This document shows positions 23,210-35,456 of a DNA stretch of 64,000 nucleotides, in pieces. The position numbers were made by a program, and so were the translations under genes. How positions within the stretch are numbered: position 1 is the stretch's first letter; each line of letters starts with the position of its first letter. The notes below the pieces were generated by a model that did not search any database, had not been told where the DNA came from, and saw only the letters and a list, made by a program, of their open reading frames with translations. The stretch comes from Erythroxylum novogranatense (taxonomy: Eukaryota > Streptophyta > Magnoliopsida > Malpighiales > Erythroxylaceae), in contig CM057233.1 in the NCBI GenBank assembly GCA_029891385.1, positions 31,850,540-31,914,539 on the forward strand, written 5' to 3'.

Positions 23210-23223
23210 TGGTATCAGAGCCC
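23210..23223 (+). other. Primer binding site of element E (tRNA-iMet)
   Basis: TGGTATCAGAGCCC, complementary to the 3' end of plant initiator tRNA-Met, lies 4 bases after the LTR end. It marks the start of minus-strand DNA synthesis. Confidence 0.9.
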
Positions 23224-26200
23224 AGAAGTACAATCTTACATGGGTGTTCTGAAATATGGGTCAAGTTACATGCATTTAAGTCATGTCACGGCAGACAGTG
23301 ACAACTGATCCCCAGTCTAGTATATGAGTCACATGCATGAGCCTGTATCAATTGTCTAAGTGGCTAGAAATAGTGAGGAAAATGATGATATGTTGGAAAG
23401 TGATAAATGGAAGTTATGGATATCGTGGAATAAGCAAATGTATGATTCGATTTGATAAAGGAAGGTTTAGTGTATAGGTATTGGGGGATATATTATGGAA
23501 TGCAATATCAGTGTTATACTTGAGTATATCCTTAAATGTGGGATAGATATGAATATATATATATATATATATATATAGAGTTGTGGATTGATAGAGGAAA
23601 ATAGCGATATGTTAGAAATGGCAAGACTGAAAGTGTCTAAACGAAGTGGATGAAAATAAAATGTTCCATGATCTATAGAAGCTATAATTGGGTTTGATTT
23701 ACGTGGTGAGAATTATGAATAAGAGTTTATGGCTTAGAGTCAGAACATAGTAGTGGGAAAGTGAGAATGATTGTACATCTATGATATTGGTTTGAGTGTG
23801 AAAATACATGGGTCTGATAAAATAGTGAAAAGATTGGAATGTGAATGCACATCTGATAATGGGAGCCCCATAACAAGTGAAAATATTAAGCTTAATTGTC
23901 TCATATATGTGGTAATGGTATCAGAAGTCATCAGTGAGTTGGTGAATAATTGCTAGTCATAGTTCTTATAGTTTGAAGTTCAATTCGAGTTAGAATAAGA
24001 AATGAAAGTGTTTATAGTGATCAATTGGGCATGAATGGAAATTGTTATATGTTAAGGATATGATCATGACATAATCCTCACGAGCGAGGACAGGTGCAAA
24101 AAGGGATAGAGTTGTCCTATATCTGTCTCTCGGTAGGATGAAATGATTTTGGTAGTATATACTTCGCTGAATTTTATTAAAAAGAATGTCTTGATTTATA
24201 TGAATTGAGGTATAATTGATCTTCATGGGATACGATGAATAGCTAAAATTGATTTCCTAAGGTATAGAGAATGACTGACAAGGAATGTGACGACTGTTGA
24301 TGATTAGAAATTCCAAGAGCGGTATTGATGAAAGTATTGAGAAATCTTCTTTTAAAGAAAAGTTTCCTTGAATTGAATTAAGTCGATCAGATGATTACAA
24401 TTGAAAAATTGAGCAATGAAAGGACAAATTGGAGATAAATTTGAAATGAACGAAAAGTCATTATTGGGAGTCCTAATCCTAGTGGAGACTCAAGCGTAAA
24501 AGATAGAATCTACTACTGAGAAGGTACGCACTATGTTAGTGTAAAGAATCTGACTGTGTAATAGGGTTATTGAACAATAAAGAGACATTAGTCGTGTTTA
24601 TGAGGAGAATATCGATTCACAAATATTTGTGTAAAAAAAAATGTTCGGAAAGTAAAAGTGAATTTGATGAAGGTGTTATCAACCCAGTTTGTAATTATGG
24701 CAATCAATTGAAATATGTGGAGAAGTTAGTGCAAAGGAACATGTGTCAGAATATGTTATTATGAATCTGAGAAAGTACAAGAGAATTGTTCCTCATTGGA
24801 GAAATTCAATTTTTAAAGAGTTAGGAAAGTCAATCAAGGGTATAAGGAATTTATTATGCTACCGAAGAGTAAAGGGTTTCGATTGTATTTAGAATGGAAA
24901 GTGACTATGATCATTAATGATACATCAAATGCATTTGGAGAGTGAAGAAGAATAGTTAGCATAGTTGAGGAAATTTCGTATCATGAAAGTTTCATAAAAG
25001 TGAATGTTAGTTGATCAAATAAATTGTGGATGATGATATAGGTGATCGCAAAATTGCAAGGGACATATGTATATGGGATTTGGAGCTAATTAGAACTAGC
25101 TGTATGTTGGATGCGTCCAGAAGTTGTTAAAGGTTTTCTGGTCTTAGCAAATTGACAGAATTAATTGAGGAAGAACGTGTGAATTATATGATTGATGATG
25201 GTACAAAGAGACATTCGAGATATGTACAATTCGAGTTTTGATGGTAGTACTTTAATTTGGAGATTTTGCAATATTTAACGAAATGTTCCAGTAAAGGATA
25301 TAATGCAATCTATTGAAATAGTGTAAAGAGGTTTGATGTGCATAGGGACAAGTATAACTTCATGGACTGCATAGTGATAGACGACTTGAAAACTTGTTGT
25401 ACTGAGTATTGCTTCGAAAGTTGAAGATTTTATTCGTATAGAAATATTTTTGAATATGTCTCTGGATATGTAAATCGATAATCTATAGCGATTGAGGTAT
25501 TTTGGGAAATTGAAAGAATTGAAAAGGATTAAGTGATTGAGTGTTTCAAAATTAAGTTGGTGATGTAATTAAATGGATTGAACAAAAAAGTCAATGACAG
25601 AAGATCACAATTTGGGCGATAAGGTTATTAAACCCAGTGTAATTCTGAGTACAAATCGTTGAGTTGGCAAAGGGGTAAAAAGAAAGTATTATTAGTTATT
25701 GGAATTCCAAATCAAATGTGTATAAAAAGGATTGGCAAAACCCAAATTGAGGATTTAGAATATGCGGACCTTATGGAGGAATTGATAATATATCCAACTT
25801 TTGAGAAAATGATAGCTATGATAGGATTAAGAAGTATGTGTAATAGCCGCCAAAGGAACTGTTAGAGAAAACTTAAGGAACAATTGCAGTTAGTTCATTG
25901 AAAGAGAAATTGAAGGTTAGAATGTGAAATCGAACGATTATAAGTGTGGATAATTGACAGACTTGATTGCTGGAGATAAATGTGAAACTAATACCTTTAG
26001 AATTTATTGAGACATGAAATTGATGTATAGTTCAGATTGATTGTGGGTATATCAATTGCTTTATTAGTGATACCATTCAATAGTGGAAGGCCAGGATTGA
26101 TTGAAATAATGTTGATAAATGAAATGAATCGGTAATAGGGGTTAAGAAATCCAGGTTAATGACAATGAATCGATTTGATCATTATCGAGGTTATTGGAAT

Positions 26201-26690
26201 TTTACGAGATTAGTGTTTTAACCCTGAAGAGATGTAATCTGATAAGCGATAAATGAAAAGCTTCGAAGTGTACCGCTTCGACCTTGATGAACTGAGATGG
26301 GGATAAGTGTGTAAATACAAGAAACTAAATTTGTTATAAGTAGCCTCTATATGATTGGTGTGTGATTAGATTGGTAAGTTAGTCTAAAACTTAAAAGATG
26401 ATTCTGATTTGCAAAATGTTACTTGGATAGGATTAGGAAGTTTTGTGATGATTTGATATATGCGTTATTGATACCGAAAGTGAAGAATTACGAGAAATCA
26501 TGAGGAAATAGTTAAGACAGTGTAAAAAAATTAAGTAAGATAAAAAGAGTGATCAATTGTATTGATTTCAGTTAATTGGCAGAATTTGGTCATGTAGTGC
26601 AATAAGTGTGAAACAGTATATAATCGATCGAACAATTCCCCTGCCTTTCTGATTAATCGTATATGAAATTTCGAGGACGAAATTTTTGTT
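23224..26690 (+). other. Element E internal region without coding capacity
   Basis: About 3.5 kb between the primer site and the polypurine tract. The longest open frames are under 80 residues and none resembles gag, protease, reverse transcriptase, RNase H or integrase. The plus strand is purine-rich. An (AT)n run lies at 23552-23576. If other copies conserve this region it may hold packaging or dimerisation signals, as proposed for LARDs. Heavily decayed gypsy pol cannot be excluded without alignment. Confidence 0.7.
23552..23576. repeat. (AT)n microsatellite
   Basis: About 12 AT dinucleotides in the internal region of element E. Confidence 0.85.
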
Positions 26691-26703
26691 AGGAGGGGAG
26701 AAT
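26687..26703 (+). other. Polypurine tract of element E
   Basis: Purine-rich AGGAGGGGAGAA directly before the 3' LTR, preceded by ATTTCGAGGACGAAAT. This arrangement is typical of Tekay/Del-type gypsy elements and is shared with element G on the minus strand. Confidence 0.85.
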
Positions 26704-29427
26704 TGTAACATCCCATCCCCGATGGGAAGGGTAAATTGGTCAATTGGGACAAGCTAGTAATCTGCATTGCATATTTTGATTAAACATTTATTTTCACCTC
26801 TAATTTATAGGAATGAGTCTTTTTGTACATGCACATGTAGGTACATGCATTCATGACATTTTCTCGGCAATTATTTGTGATTGTGATGAGATTTGTGAAA
26901 ACGATATGATTTATGATTTATTGAGAATTATGGAACATTTGGGTCTGAATAGTTGAATTAGAAATATTTTAAAGTGACCGTCAATTGATAATGACCCTTA
27001 GGAATTTTTCTGGAAATTCAGGAGAAAAAGTCCAGACCGAAAAATCCTTCGAGTGATGGACCGATCGATTTTATATGACTTAAATGATTGTCTAATGGCT
27101 ATGGAAAAAATTAGATTTGTGATTTTAGGAATTAATATGACGAGCCATTGAAATTTGGAGATGAATTGGTCTAGAAATAAAATTGGAAAGAGAAAGAGAT
27201 TTAAACGTATTGTGAGGGAAAAGACAAGAGGCTTAATTGAGTAACCTTCTAAATGCTTAAGGTTTGATTTTGGAGAAAATCATTTCTTCTTCCTCCTAGG
27301 GCACGATTCGTTCTCTTTCCCCTTCAATGATTTCGATCCTTGCCTTTCCAAATTGCTTGCTTTTTCTTCTTTGTGCAAAGCTGACTTTAAATCCTTTGAG
27401 AAATGAAAAATCGTGGGAGGAGAAGAGGGAGTCGTGAGTGTTAAGGCTTGGAAGAGATTTTCGAAGGTTTGAAGATTTAAGGTTCGATCGGTAAGTTTAA
27501 TGGTTTTAATGTTGTTATTTAATGTAGTTTGACGCATTTATGGCATTTATTGTGTGTTTGGGTATCTGAGAGGGGGGTTAGGACTGGTTTCTAGAGAGAG
27601 AAATAGGAAAAATGCGTCGGAGAAGACGATCGGGGCTTCGGACGTCGCGATGTGCGTTGAGGGCCTCATCGCGACGAGTAAATAGTTACTCGCCGCGGCG
27701 AGCTCGGCTAGACGTCGCGGCGAGCGTGTAATTTTACGCCGCGGTGAGTCCATTGCTTTTGCGTCGCGACGAGCTTAAATGAGTTTTACGTCGCGGCGAG
27801 AATAGGTTCTATTACAACCTAAGGATTGTTTCTTGATCATTGGGATATAATTGTGAGAATTCTGAATTTAAGTAAATGCTTTGGGATTTCAGAAAATGAG
27901 TTTAATGGGTGAATTTTGATCGAGAGAATAGTGACACTGATTTTGAGGTTTTCTTGAGAATATCCAAATGAGTTTGATGTGGTAAATTGACTGAATGTTA
28001 AAATTGAAATTAGTGGAGTTCCGCGTCATGTCATTGAAATGAAATGAGTTATTATTAAGCAATTGAGTGAAAGGCTGGCTTTGTCAAAAGAAAGTGGAAA
28101 TCGGGAATTTGTGCCGAAAAAGTCATGAATAGGCATAGTACATCTTTTATTTAAGACATGTGCATCATTGAATCTTTCTGATTGTGCATTTAGTAATGAA
28201 TGGCTATTTGATTGTTATAGTGGTACCGATGGAATGATATTCCACGGATATTGCTGGAGCTCCCAAGCAACAGCTCGGAAGTTCAGGTGAGGAACCTAGT
28301 TGGTTTCTCAACCTATATGTATTTAATATTACGCACTTATGCCATGTGGAGATAAGGGAAGGTTATATGTGTTTGCTTTTGATTGATTCCGAACCACGGG
28401 TTTCCGAAGTATTGGAATGCGATATCGAAGTGCTAATTGTGTGTACTGATTGTGAATGTGCAAATTGATTATGACTGAAATACTGGACTAAAGGTCCGAA
28501 GGAATGGGAATTGGACAATGAAATGTAAATTGATTGTAAATGTAAATTGGGACATTTGCATTCATGCATAAAGGCATGATCAGATAAAGGCAGTTGTGAT
28601 CGGAGCAACCAACGTGTTACAGAGCTTTAAGCTCAACGCACAGGGCTTCGTGCCCAATGTATTTCAGAGCTTTAAGCTCAATGCACAGGGCTTCGTGCCC
28701 ACCGTATTAGGGCATTCAGGCCCAACGTATACAGAGCCACAGGCTCAACGCAATGTGCCCGTCACTAGGACAGTTCAGGCGCACGGTCACAACAACGTAA
28801 TGAAACTAAAAAGTGTCACATGTTTATTACATATATGAATGATTAAATGTGGATTGTGTGAAAGGCGAAATGCCTATAATTGTGAAATGACAACACATGT
28901 GATATTTCTGAAAGTGATAATATGTGATATTCTGTGAATTGTGTGAATATGCATGAGTTGAGTGAACCATCGATGATGGTTTCTCACTGAGTTTGCAAAC
29001 TCACCCAACATTGCAAATATTTTTCAGGGATCGAAGAGTACCCCGTGGGGCAAGGGAGTATGATTACCGCTTGCTAATCAAAGTTCGAGTCGGGATCAGT
29101 TCACGTCTGCATTAGTATCGTTCTGTTCTTGTATAGAATTTGTATTTCTTCAATTTCCGTAGAATAGTACTATCTTTGTAGAGGGCCCAAATTGATAAAT
29201 GTTGTATTGTAATTGTGATTATTGAAATTATGTTTTGATCGAAATATTTTTGTATAAGAGTGGGCCCAAGTTGGTTACTGATTTCCGCACATGTGAGTGT
29301 TTTTAAAAAAATGTCATATGGAGTGTTTGAACGGTTTTGACCGCTCTAGCATACCACCCTCGTGAGGCACGGGCTCGGATATCACCATCGATATCGGATT
29401 CGGGTCTTGCGGGAGTGGGATGCTACA
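26704..29427 (+). repeat. Element E 3' LTR (2724 bp)
   Basis: Begins TGTAACATCCCATCCCCG and ends GTGGGATGCTACA. It is very similar to the 5' LTR. Its CpG palindrome block is shorter, and after about 27780 it joins gagaataggttctatt directly, missing roughly 170 bp present in the 5' LTR. The hairpin array lies at 28612-28800. Confidence 0.92.
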
Positions 29428-29924
29428 CTTCTACGACAATGTACCATCTGCAAACTTGAACTGTAACCTTAGGTGAACTTTCAATCATCCGAACACATAG
29501 CTATCTTCAAATCTGAACTCCCTACGAGGCTCAGTTTGTTGACTTCACTATATGTCAACATATAATCCTTGATTCCTTTGACTATCTCAATACTCACTTG
29601 ACTGTATTATGAAAGTCTATAACAGGGTTAACCAGATATTGACCAAACAGTCAAACAGTAAATGCAATGTCCTATCTAGTACATAACTGAGCATACATCA
29701 GTTATCCACCGTACTAGAATACGGAACATTCCTCATAATCTCTCTTTACTTTATTCTTTGGGTACTGTACCAAAGATTATCTCTCACTGTGAGAGACAGG
29801 TGTTACTCTAGGTTGATTGCCAACTGTATCAAACCTTTGTAACACATACTAAATGTATTCATTTTTTGAGAGATCTGATGAGTGTTGAGATATGTTCTGG
29901 TAAATCTGAATCCCTAGGACAGAA
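29428..29924 (-). pseudogene. Copia F reverse transcriptase / RNase H fragment
   Basis: Minus-strand translations include NVPYSSTVD, then CMLSYVLDRT, matching the copia motif VPYASxxGSLMYAMxCTRPDIA with a frameshift. Further on, HNTVKWVLR resembles HWxAVKxILRYLRGTKDY. It ends where element G inserted (29925), so the rest of F's pol must lie beyond the right end of the window. It continues into 20298-19227 after removal of element E. Confidence 0.6.
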
Positions 29925-31846
29925 TGTTGGACCCCGTTTCCGAGGCCCAACATTCGGGAGCACACAAACATAGAAGACCTAAAACCGACAACATACCGAC
30001 CACAATTTGGGGAACTTGCAATAGGAATTTCATATCATCTTCTAAAGGACATTTTTTCTTCACATTCTAACGATTCTAACGCCTCTGAAATCACTTAATT
30101 CGGATTAGAAATGAAAAAGTTATGGTTAAAATACTATCTTAAAGAAACAGTGAAAACTGACCCTCTATCGACTTCACGTCAGAGTTTGAAAACTTTAAAG
30201 GCTAAATTGTCGATCGGTTCCTTCATAAAATGTGTAGGTTTATATTTCTAGTTTAATTTAAAACAAGAATCGCCTCAATCGGAGCTCTATAGCTCAAGAT
30301 ATTTTAAAATTTGTGAAGTATATTCAGACTTTGACAACCGATTGTCATACTTTGTTTCAAACCACCTTTTTCAAATTAAAAGCAATATTGACCAATCAGG
30401 TATAAAAAGATAGAAAATTTTCTTATGAATCCAACGCTTCAAAAATCAGCTAAATCGGAGGTCTGTGCAAAAAGTTATGGCTAATAGAAGGAAGAAGGGT
30501 CAAAACCAAAAGCAGACGATACTGATGACGATGATGCCATCACAGAAGAAGATGACGTCATCACAGACGAAGTGACATCATCACAGACGAAGTGACACCA
30601 TCATAGATGAAGTGACATCATCACAAATAAAGTGACATCATCATAGACGAAGATGACGTCATCACAGACGAAGATGAAGATTAACTTCGTCTGACCTTGT
30701 TCTCCAGAATGTCCCCACTTCGAAGATGCATAACATCTCACTCAGATGTCCAAAATTTACAAACTTTATACCGTTGGAAAGATAAAAGAAATATATACAA
30801 CTGTCCAGAAGGGAATTCTGCCAAAATCTATCTATAACAATCCCAAAATTGCCCCTAAAATTAGAAGATAAGACTATCATTCCTGCACCAACACTGCACC
30901 CAATTCTTAACTTCATGACAATATTCGAGACTCTTAGACACAGAATTAAAATTCAATGTCTTCTTACAAAATGTAGCCATATATCTCTAGTTTAATCCAA
31001 AATAAGAATCATCTCTTTTGGATTACTAGAGAAAACGTTATGGCTAAAAGACTGAAGCATATTCAGTGAACATTTTCCAGATCACTACCAATCTTATCTC
31101 TAAATCTTTCCTTATCACAACTCATAAACCTTTGCAAATTCCAGCAAGCTATCCCAAGACAAAACCCAACAAGAACTCAAGGATCAAAAGACTCATACAT
31201 ATACCCTTTTCAGGGTCAAGCATAGATCGCAAATCATAAATTCACATGAAGAAGAGAGTACTAGAGCTCTCATCTCTTTATCAATCATTCAAGAGTTCAA
31301 TTATAGCTTTAATTACATATCAGCATATTCATCATATCCATCATGAATCAAGTAACAAAATACAACATATGAGATGCTCAATGCTTAATATTCTTATAAA
31401 GCCATTCTGAAAGTTAGTTACTAACTTAATACAAAAGTGTCTAAAGTTTCTTGGAGTTATGCCCGATGCCTTGCAAGGTTCCACGATCAACTAGAATTTG
31501 CACCTGAGGAGAGAGAATGGGGTGAGTAAACACGGCTCAGTGGCTAACACTTTTATAGCCATCGAGTAATGAGCCACACAACACATAAAGAATCCGAAAT
31601 ATTTGCAGTCTATCATATAAATCATCAATTAGCCCAAATCATCACATGAAGCATAATATGAGATCTTTTATCAATTAAAATACATAATATGCATCATATA
31701 CTCAAAAATGATGATATTCACACAATTGGCTCGAGAGTTTCGTAAACACGACAGAAACTGAAGTTTACCGTAAACATGACGAGTCCATTTTTCGGATCTC
31801 GTAAGCCTCAAGCAGGCAGCCGGAAGAACGCTAGGGGGGGTCAACG
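29925..31846 (-). repeat. Element G 3' LTR, distal part
   Basis: Plus-strand sequence starts TGTTGGACCCCGTTTCCGAG, which is the reverse complement of the LTR 3' end. It matches the 5' LTR from 61404 onward closely. It contains the TGACGTCA minisatellite (30520-30690) and the acceptor-like site CTCTCTCCTCAG|GTG ending at 31504. It is interrupted at 31846 by copia H and resumes at 51223. Reassembled length is about 3.0 kb. Confidence 0.9.
30520..30690 (-). repeat. Minisatellite (20-22 bp) with TGACGTCA motifs in G 3' LTR
   Basis: Seven or so imperfect units around gacgaagtgacatcatcaca. Some contain the palindrome TGACGTCA, a bZIP/TGA-type binding core, and others the near-match TGACATCA. The 5' LTR carries the same array at 61995-62140 with slightly different units. 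The flanks match the conserved flanks of the GC-rich block in solo LTR B. Confidence 0.8.
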
Positions 31847-33953
31847 TGTTGGAGTTATGTAAATATAGTGGCCTGGAAAGCAAGTGTATTTACATGTAAC
31901 TTTATCTTCTTCAGTTACAGTTTTGTAATGAAAATATTTATTATTAAGAAAACAAAATAGTTTGGTTTTATCTATATGAGCATTATATATCTGGTCAAAA
32001 GGTACCAAGATTCATTTGTATGTAATATACATATACATAGAGATGTATGGGAAACATGTATATTATTAGAATCTGAATTAATTGATTCACAGTTGAATAA
32101 TCAAGTTGGTCGTTTGATTATGGTTTAGACTGTAGTGTTGCGATTTATCTCCATATAAGTAAAGGAGTTTACTTAAAGGGAATGATGAGTTTCATATCAT
32201 GATAGTAGTAGACTATCGATAATGGCACTATTAAATGAATGCGGAATCAAGTATGTTTTCAAGAATAAAGTGGTAGTTACTTTAATCTTAAAACATACAA
32301 CTTAAGATTAAGCTTATTATGAACCACAATCTTGATGAGTGGTGAACTCATATGTGTTTCATTATAATTCTTGATATGATCGAATGGATTTTTACAGCGT
32401 ATTAATCCAAAGTCTGCATGTTGGAATTATTAATTGAAGCATGTATCGAGGAACATTCACTCAAATAAAGAGTTTATAGTGTTATCATCTCTTCTAGATG
32501 TTTTAAGGAGATTTGGTGATTAAGCTGGCGCCGATAGTTTGATGGACTAGCTACCCATCAAGTCTTAACACTAAGATGAGATCTTATGTGTTAATCACTA
32601 TATAAAGTAAAATGAGAGATCTAGAAGGAAAAACCAACATAAGGGTAAAAGCGGTAATTTTACCCTTTGTTGTGCGGATGGCTATAATAAGGTTCTAAAT
32701 AGGGTTTGCAATTGGACATATTCTCATAATATTTAATAATTCAAGAGTTCAACTAATTGTCTTTAGTGGAATGACATTTAGTTAATAAGCTAGAATTAAT
32801 TCCAATGAGATTGAATTATTTCTGGGCTTATTGGAGCTTGAATTATCAAAGTCCAATAAGATTCCCCACTTGGCTTTAAGGAAGGTTATCAAGCTAAGTA
32901 AGAAGTAGTTTAGAGGCTTTAGAAGTCCATAATTGAATGATGGGCTTATACTAATTAATGGTTAATTGGAAGCCCATATGTTCATTTAGAAATGGGCTTG
33001 TTTTGGTTTAATGTAATTGATTAGATTAATTATATTAAAACAATTTTTTTTAAATGGAGAAGAAGCAATTTTTAAATTGTGTTAGGTTAGATGTGTAACC
33101 ACACATTTGACATTAAAATACTAAATAAAGATGGTCTTTATTATGGTTCATCATTATTAAATGGAGTTATGAACTTACCATTAAATGGTTTAATGGTTGG
33201 CTTTTAATGTTGGCATGTAACCTATTTCCATTCATTAGATTAAAGATGAAAGATGTGCATTAGATGGACCATCTTCCTTCTTTCTTCTTGCCAAAACCGA
33301 AATGGGTATTCAATTATAAGTTATGGTCTTTTCAAATAGCCATTTTAAAGATAAATGAAGTAAGTCTCATTTATTGGCTATTTGATGAGTGATTAATGTA
33401 AGAAGTGATGCATTGGATGCCTATCACTTTTTCCATTCATGCATATTTCGAAATTGAGATGTAAGAAAGGGTTCTTGCATGGTTTTTAGACATTCTCTCC
33501 TTTCATGCAAGGTAGAACCGAGATTCCTAAGTGAAAGAATTGAAAGAGTTTCAATTTTGGTTCTTCTTCTTCTAAGAAAATCTCCTCCAAATATTTCTTC
33601 TCCTTTCCCACCAAAGGATTTTGTTAACCTAGTTGTCCTTGAAGAACAAGTGGTAAATCTAATTGGTTGAGGATACTACAACAAGGAAGAAGATAGATTG
33701 CTAAAGGAAAAGACTCAAAGGCAAAGGATTTGGATATAAGAAGGAGAGGATAGCAATGAGGATTTAAAATCAGTAGCGAAGGAGTCGGTAATTCCTTTTA
33801 TCTTGTTCTTGGTTTTATTATCCTTATACCATATCATGTATGGATTAGCATGTTGATTTGGATATATTGCTTCCGCTGCAAGATGATTTCTTAAAAAGTT
33901 TTGAAATCTATCGTTTCTCCATACTAAACATGCTTTCTTTTTCCGATCCAACA
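31847..33953 (+). repeat. Element H 5' LTR (2107 bp)
   Basis: TGTTGGAG...GATCCAACA. It is nearly identical to the 3' LTR (49124-51217) except for scattered substitutions and many 1-3 base indels. The frame at 33479-33670 and others inside are not supported as genes. Confidence 0.92.
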
Positions 33954-33955
33954 AT

Positions 33956-33968
33956 TGGTATCAAAGCC
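33956..33968 (+). other. Primer binding site of element H
   Basis: TGGTATCAAAGCC, a one-base variant of the initiator tRNA-Met site TGGTATCAGAGCC, lies 2 bases after the 5' LTR. Confidence 0.85.
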
Positions 33969-35456
33969 GGTTTTTCATGCATGATTTCGGTTCCTATATG
34001 GTGGATGCATGGGTTGGCAATCTTTTATGTATACTGCATATTTTATGTGATAGAAATATATATGGTGTATGTTGCTCTTTTGGTTGTCCATAGAAGTTAA
34101 ATTTTATCTTGTAAGATTTCTTCATTTGGTTGTAACAAGGAGGGTGGTCTATCATCACCATGTTTCCTCCTTGGTTTCTTTTTTCTATTTTATTTGATTT
34201 TGTAATGTACAAATTGATTTAATGATGAAGAAGGAGCAGCCATGGATTGAAGAAATGGAAAGGTAAAATTTTCGGTGTATCCTTTTGTGTTTTGGCATAA
34301 GTTTTGTGAAAACTAAGTTGCTGGAATTTTTGTTTCAATGAATCATATTTCAGTTATGATTGGAAAACAAGTGCTGGTTTTTTGTTTCAAAGAATCCAAT
34401 TTCGGTTTTGCTAAAATACTAAGTGTTGTGTTTAATTTTCATGAAATGAGTTTCGGTTTTAATAAAACAAGTGCTGGAATTTTTTGTCAAAACAAAGATT
34501 TGGTTTTCTAAAATCTAGTGCTGGAATTTTATTTTCAAAATGACAAAATTCTAATTTCATAAATGCCATTACATTTTGTTTACCGAATGGGCCGGATCAT
34601 GTTAGCGAAGAGTTCGAAGCGGAAGATCCAAGATGAAGAAGCATATTTTGGGCCTAAAAGGCTTGTAATTATTTTATGTTTCTAGGATGGACAATCAAAA
34701 GTGGCTTTCTTAGTTCATGTGATGAATGAAGAAATGAATGCTTGTAATATGTGATATTATGTGATTGCATGTCATTTAGAAAATTGTCAACCCTAGGCCT
34801 TGCCATGCATTCATTATGTATGAGATATATAATGAAACAATATAGGATGGATAATAAATTGCATCTAGACAAGATGGTATTTAAAACTTAAAGCCCAAAA
34901 AGATTGAGTGGGAGAGGATGCTCCTGTGAGAGTCCACGGTCTCCAAATGATGGCCCGTTTGCATGTGGTGAAGTGTTACTCCCCATCGGAGGGCATGGAT
35001 CCTAGATCTTGCATGGTTTGGGTCTCCTTAAGGATAAGTCCATTTAATGATAGCAAATGTGACCTCCCACCGAGGCATGATTTGTAGGTATCTTTAGTGA
35101 ATGAATCAAATGGTTATACACTCAACATTTTTTATCAATAAACTACCCACCGTAGCTCTGTTGGTAAAAGTATGGTCTAAATTAAGACGCTTCTTAAAAA
35201 AATTGAGCATGAGTTGCTTGGTAGTTTTTTGGGTGGGAGGGTCCTAGTTTTTCTTTTAATAGATAAGATGGCCCACCGTCACTTAGTCTGTTATAGATAA
35301 GAAAAATAACCATCGTATAATGTTTTAATTTTTTAAGTTTTGTTAAATCTATCATCATGCATACATGCATCATAATTTTATACAAAGTTCCATAAATTGT
35401 TGACTAGTATGCTCATGTTTTAATAATTTATATTTTCAGACATAATCAACCACAAA
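33969..35456 (+). other. Element H untranslated leader
   Basis: About 1.5 kb between the primer site and the gag start. No coding motif is visible. It contains a direct repeat with a period near 50 bp (34320-34560). The rest shows nothing recognisable. Confidence 0.6.
34320..34560 (+). repeat. Leader minisatellite of element H, period 47-53 bp
   Basis: Five degenerate units start at 34320, 34373, 34424, 34473 and 34520. Each has the pattern gctggaatttt, a tttcaaa-like part, then ttcggtttt and acaagt. Unit length falls steadily: 53, 51, 49, 47. Confidence 0.75.

Larger units (their letters stand above)
20299..29427 (+). mobile_element. Element E: large non-autonomous LTR retrotransposon (LARD type)
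   Basis: Complete element with a perfect 5-bp duplication CTTCT at 20294-20298 and 29428-29432. The LTRs are 20299-23205 and 26704-29427, with TGTAACATCCC...GATGCTACA ends. A primer site for initiator tRNA-Met (TGGTATCAGAGCCC) starts at 23210 and the polypurine tract AGGAGGGGAGAA ends at about 26702. The 3.5 kb internal region has no frame above about 80 residues and no recognisable gag or pol motif. The end of the internal region, ATTTCGAGGACGAAAT, is shared with gypsy G (52350-52337 on the minus strand), so Tekay-like chromoviruses are the likely helpers. It inserted into copia F. Confidence 0.92.

Noticed and set aside
23206..26703. Hidden gag-pol in the interior of E
   Set aside because: No reverse transcriptase, integrase or gag motif could be recognised in either direction by eye, and frames are under 80 residues. 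A profile search would be needed to rule out very old remnants.
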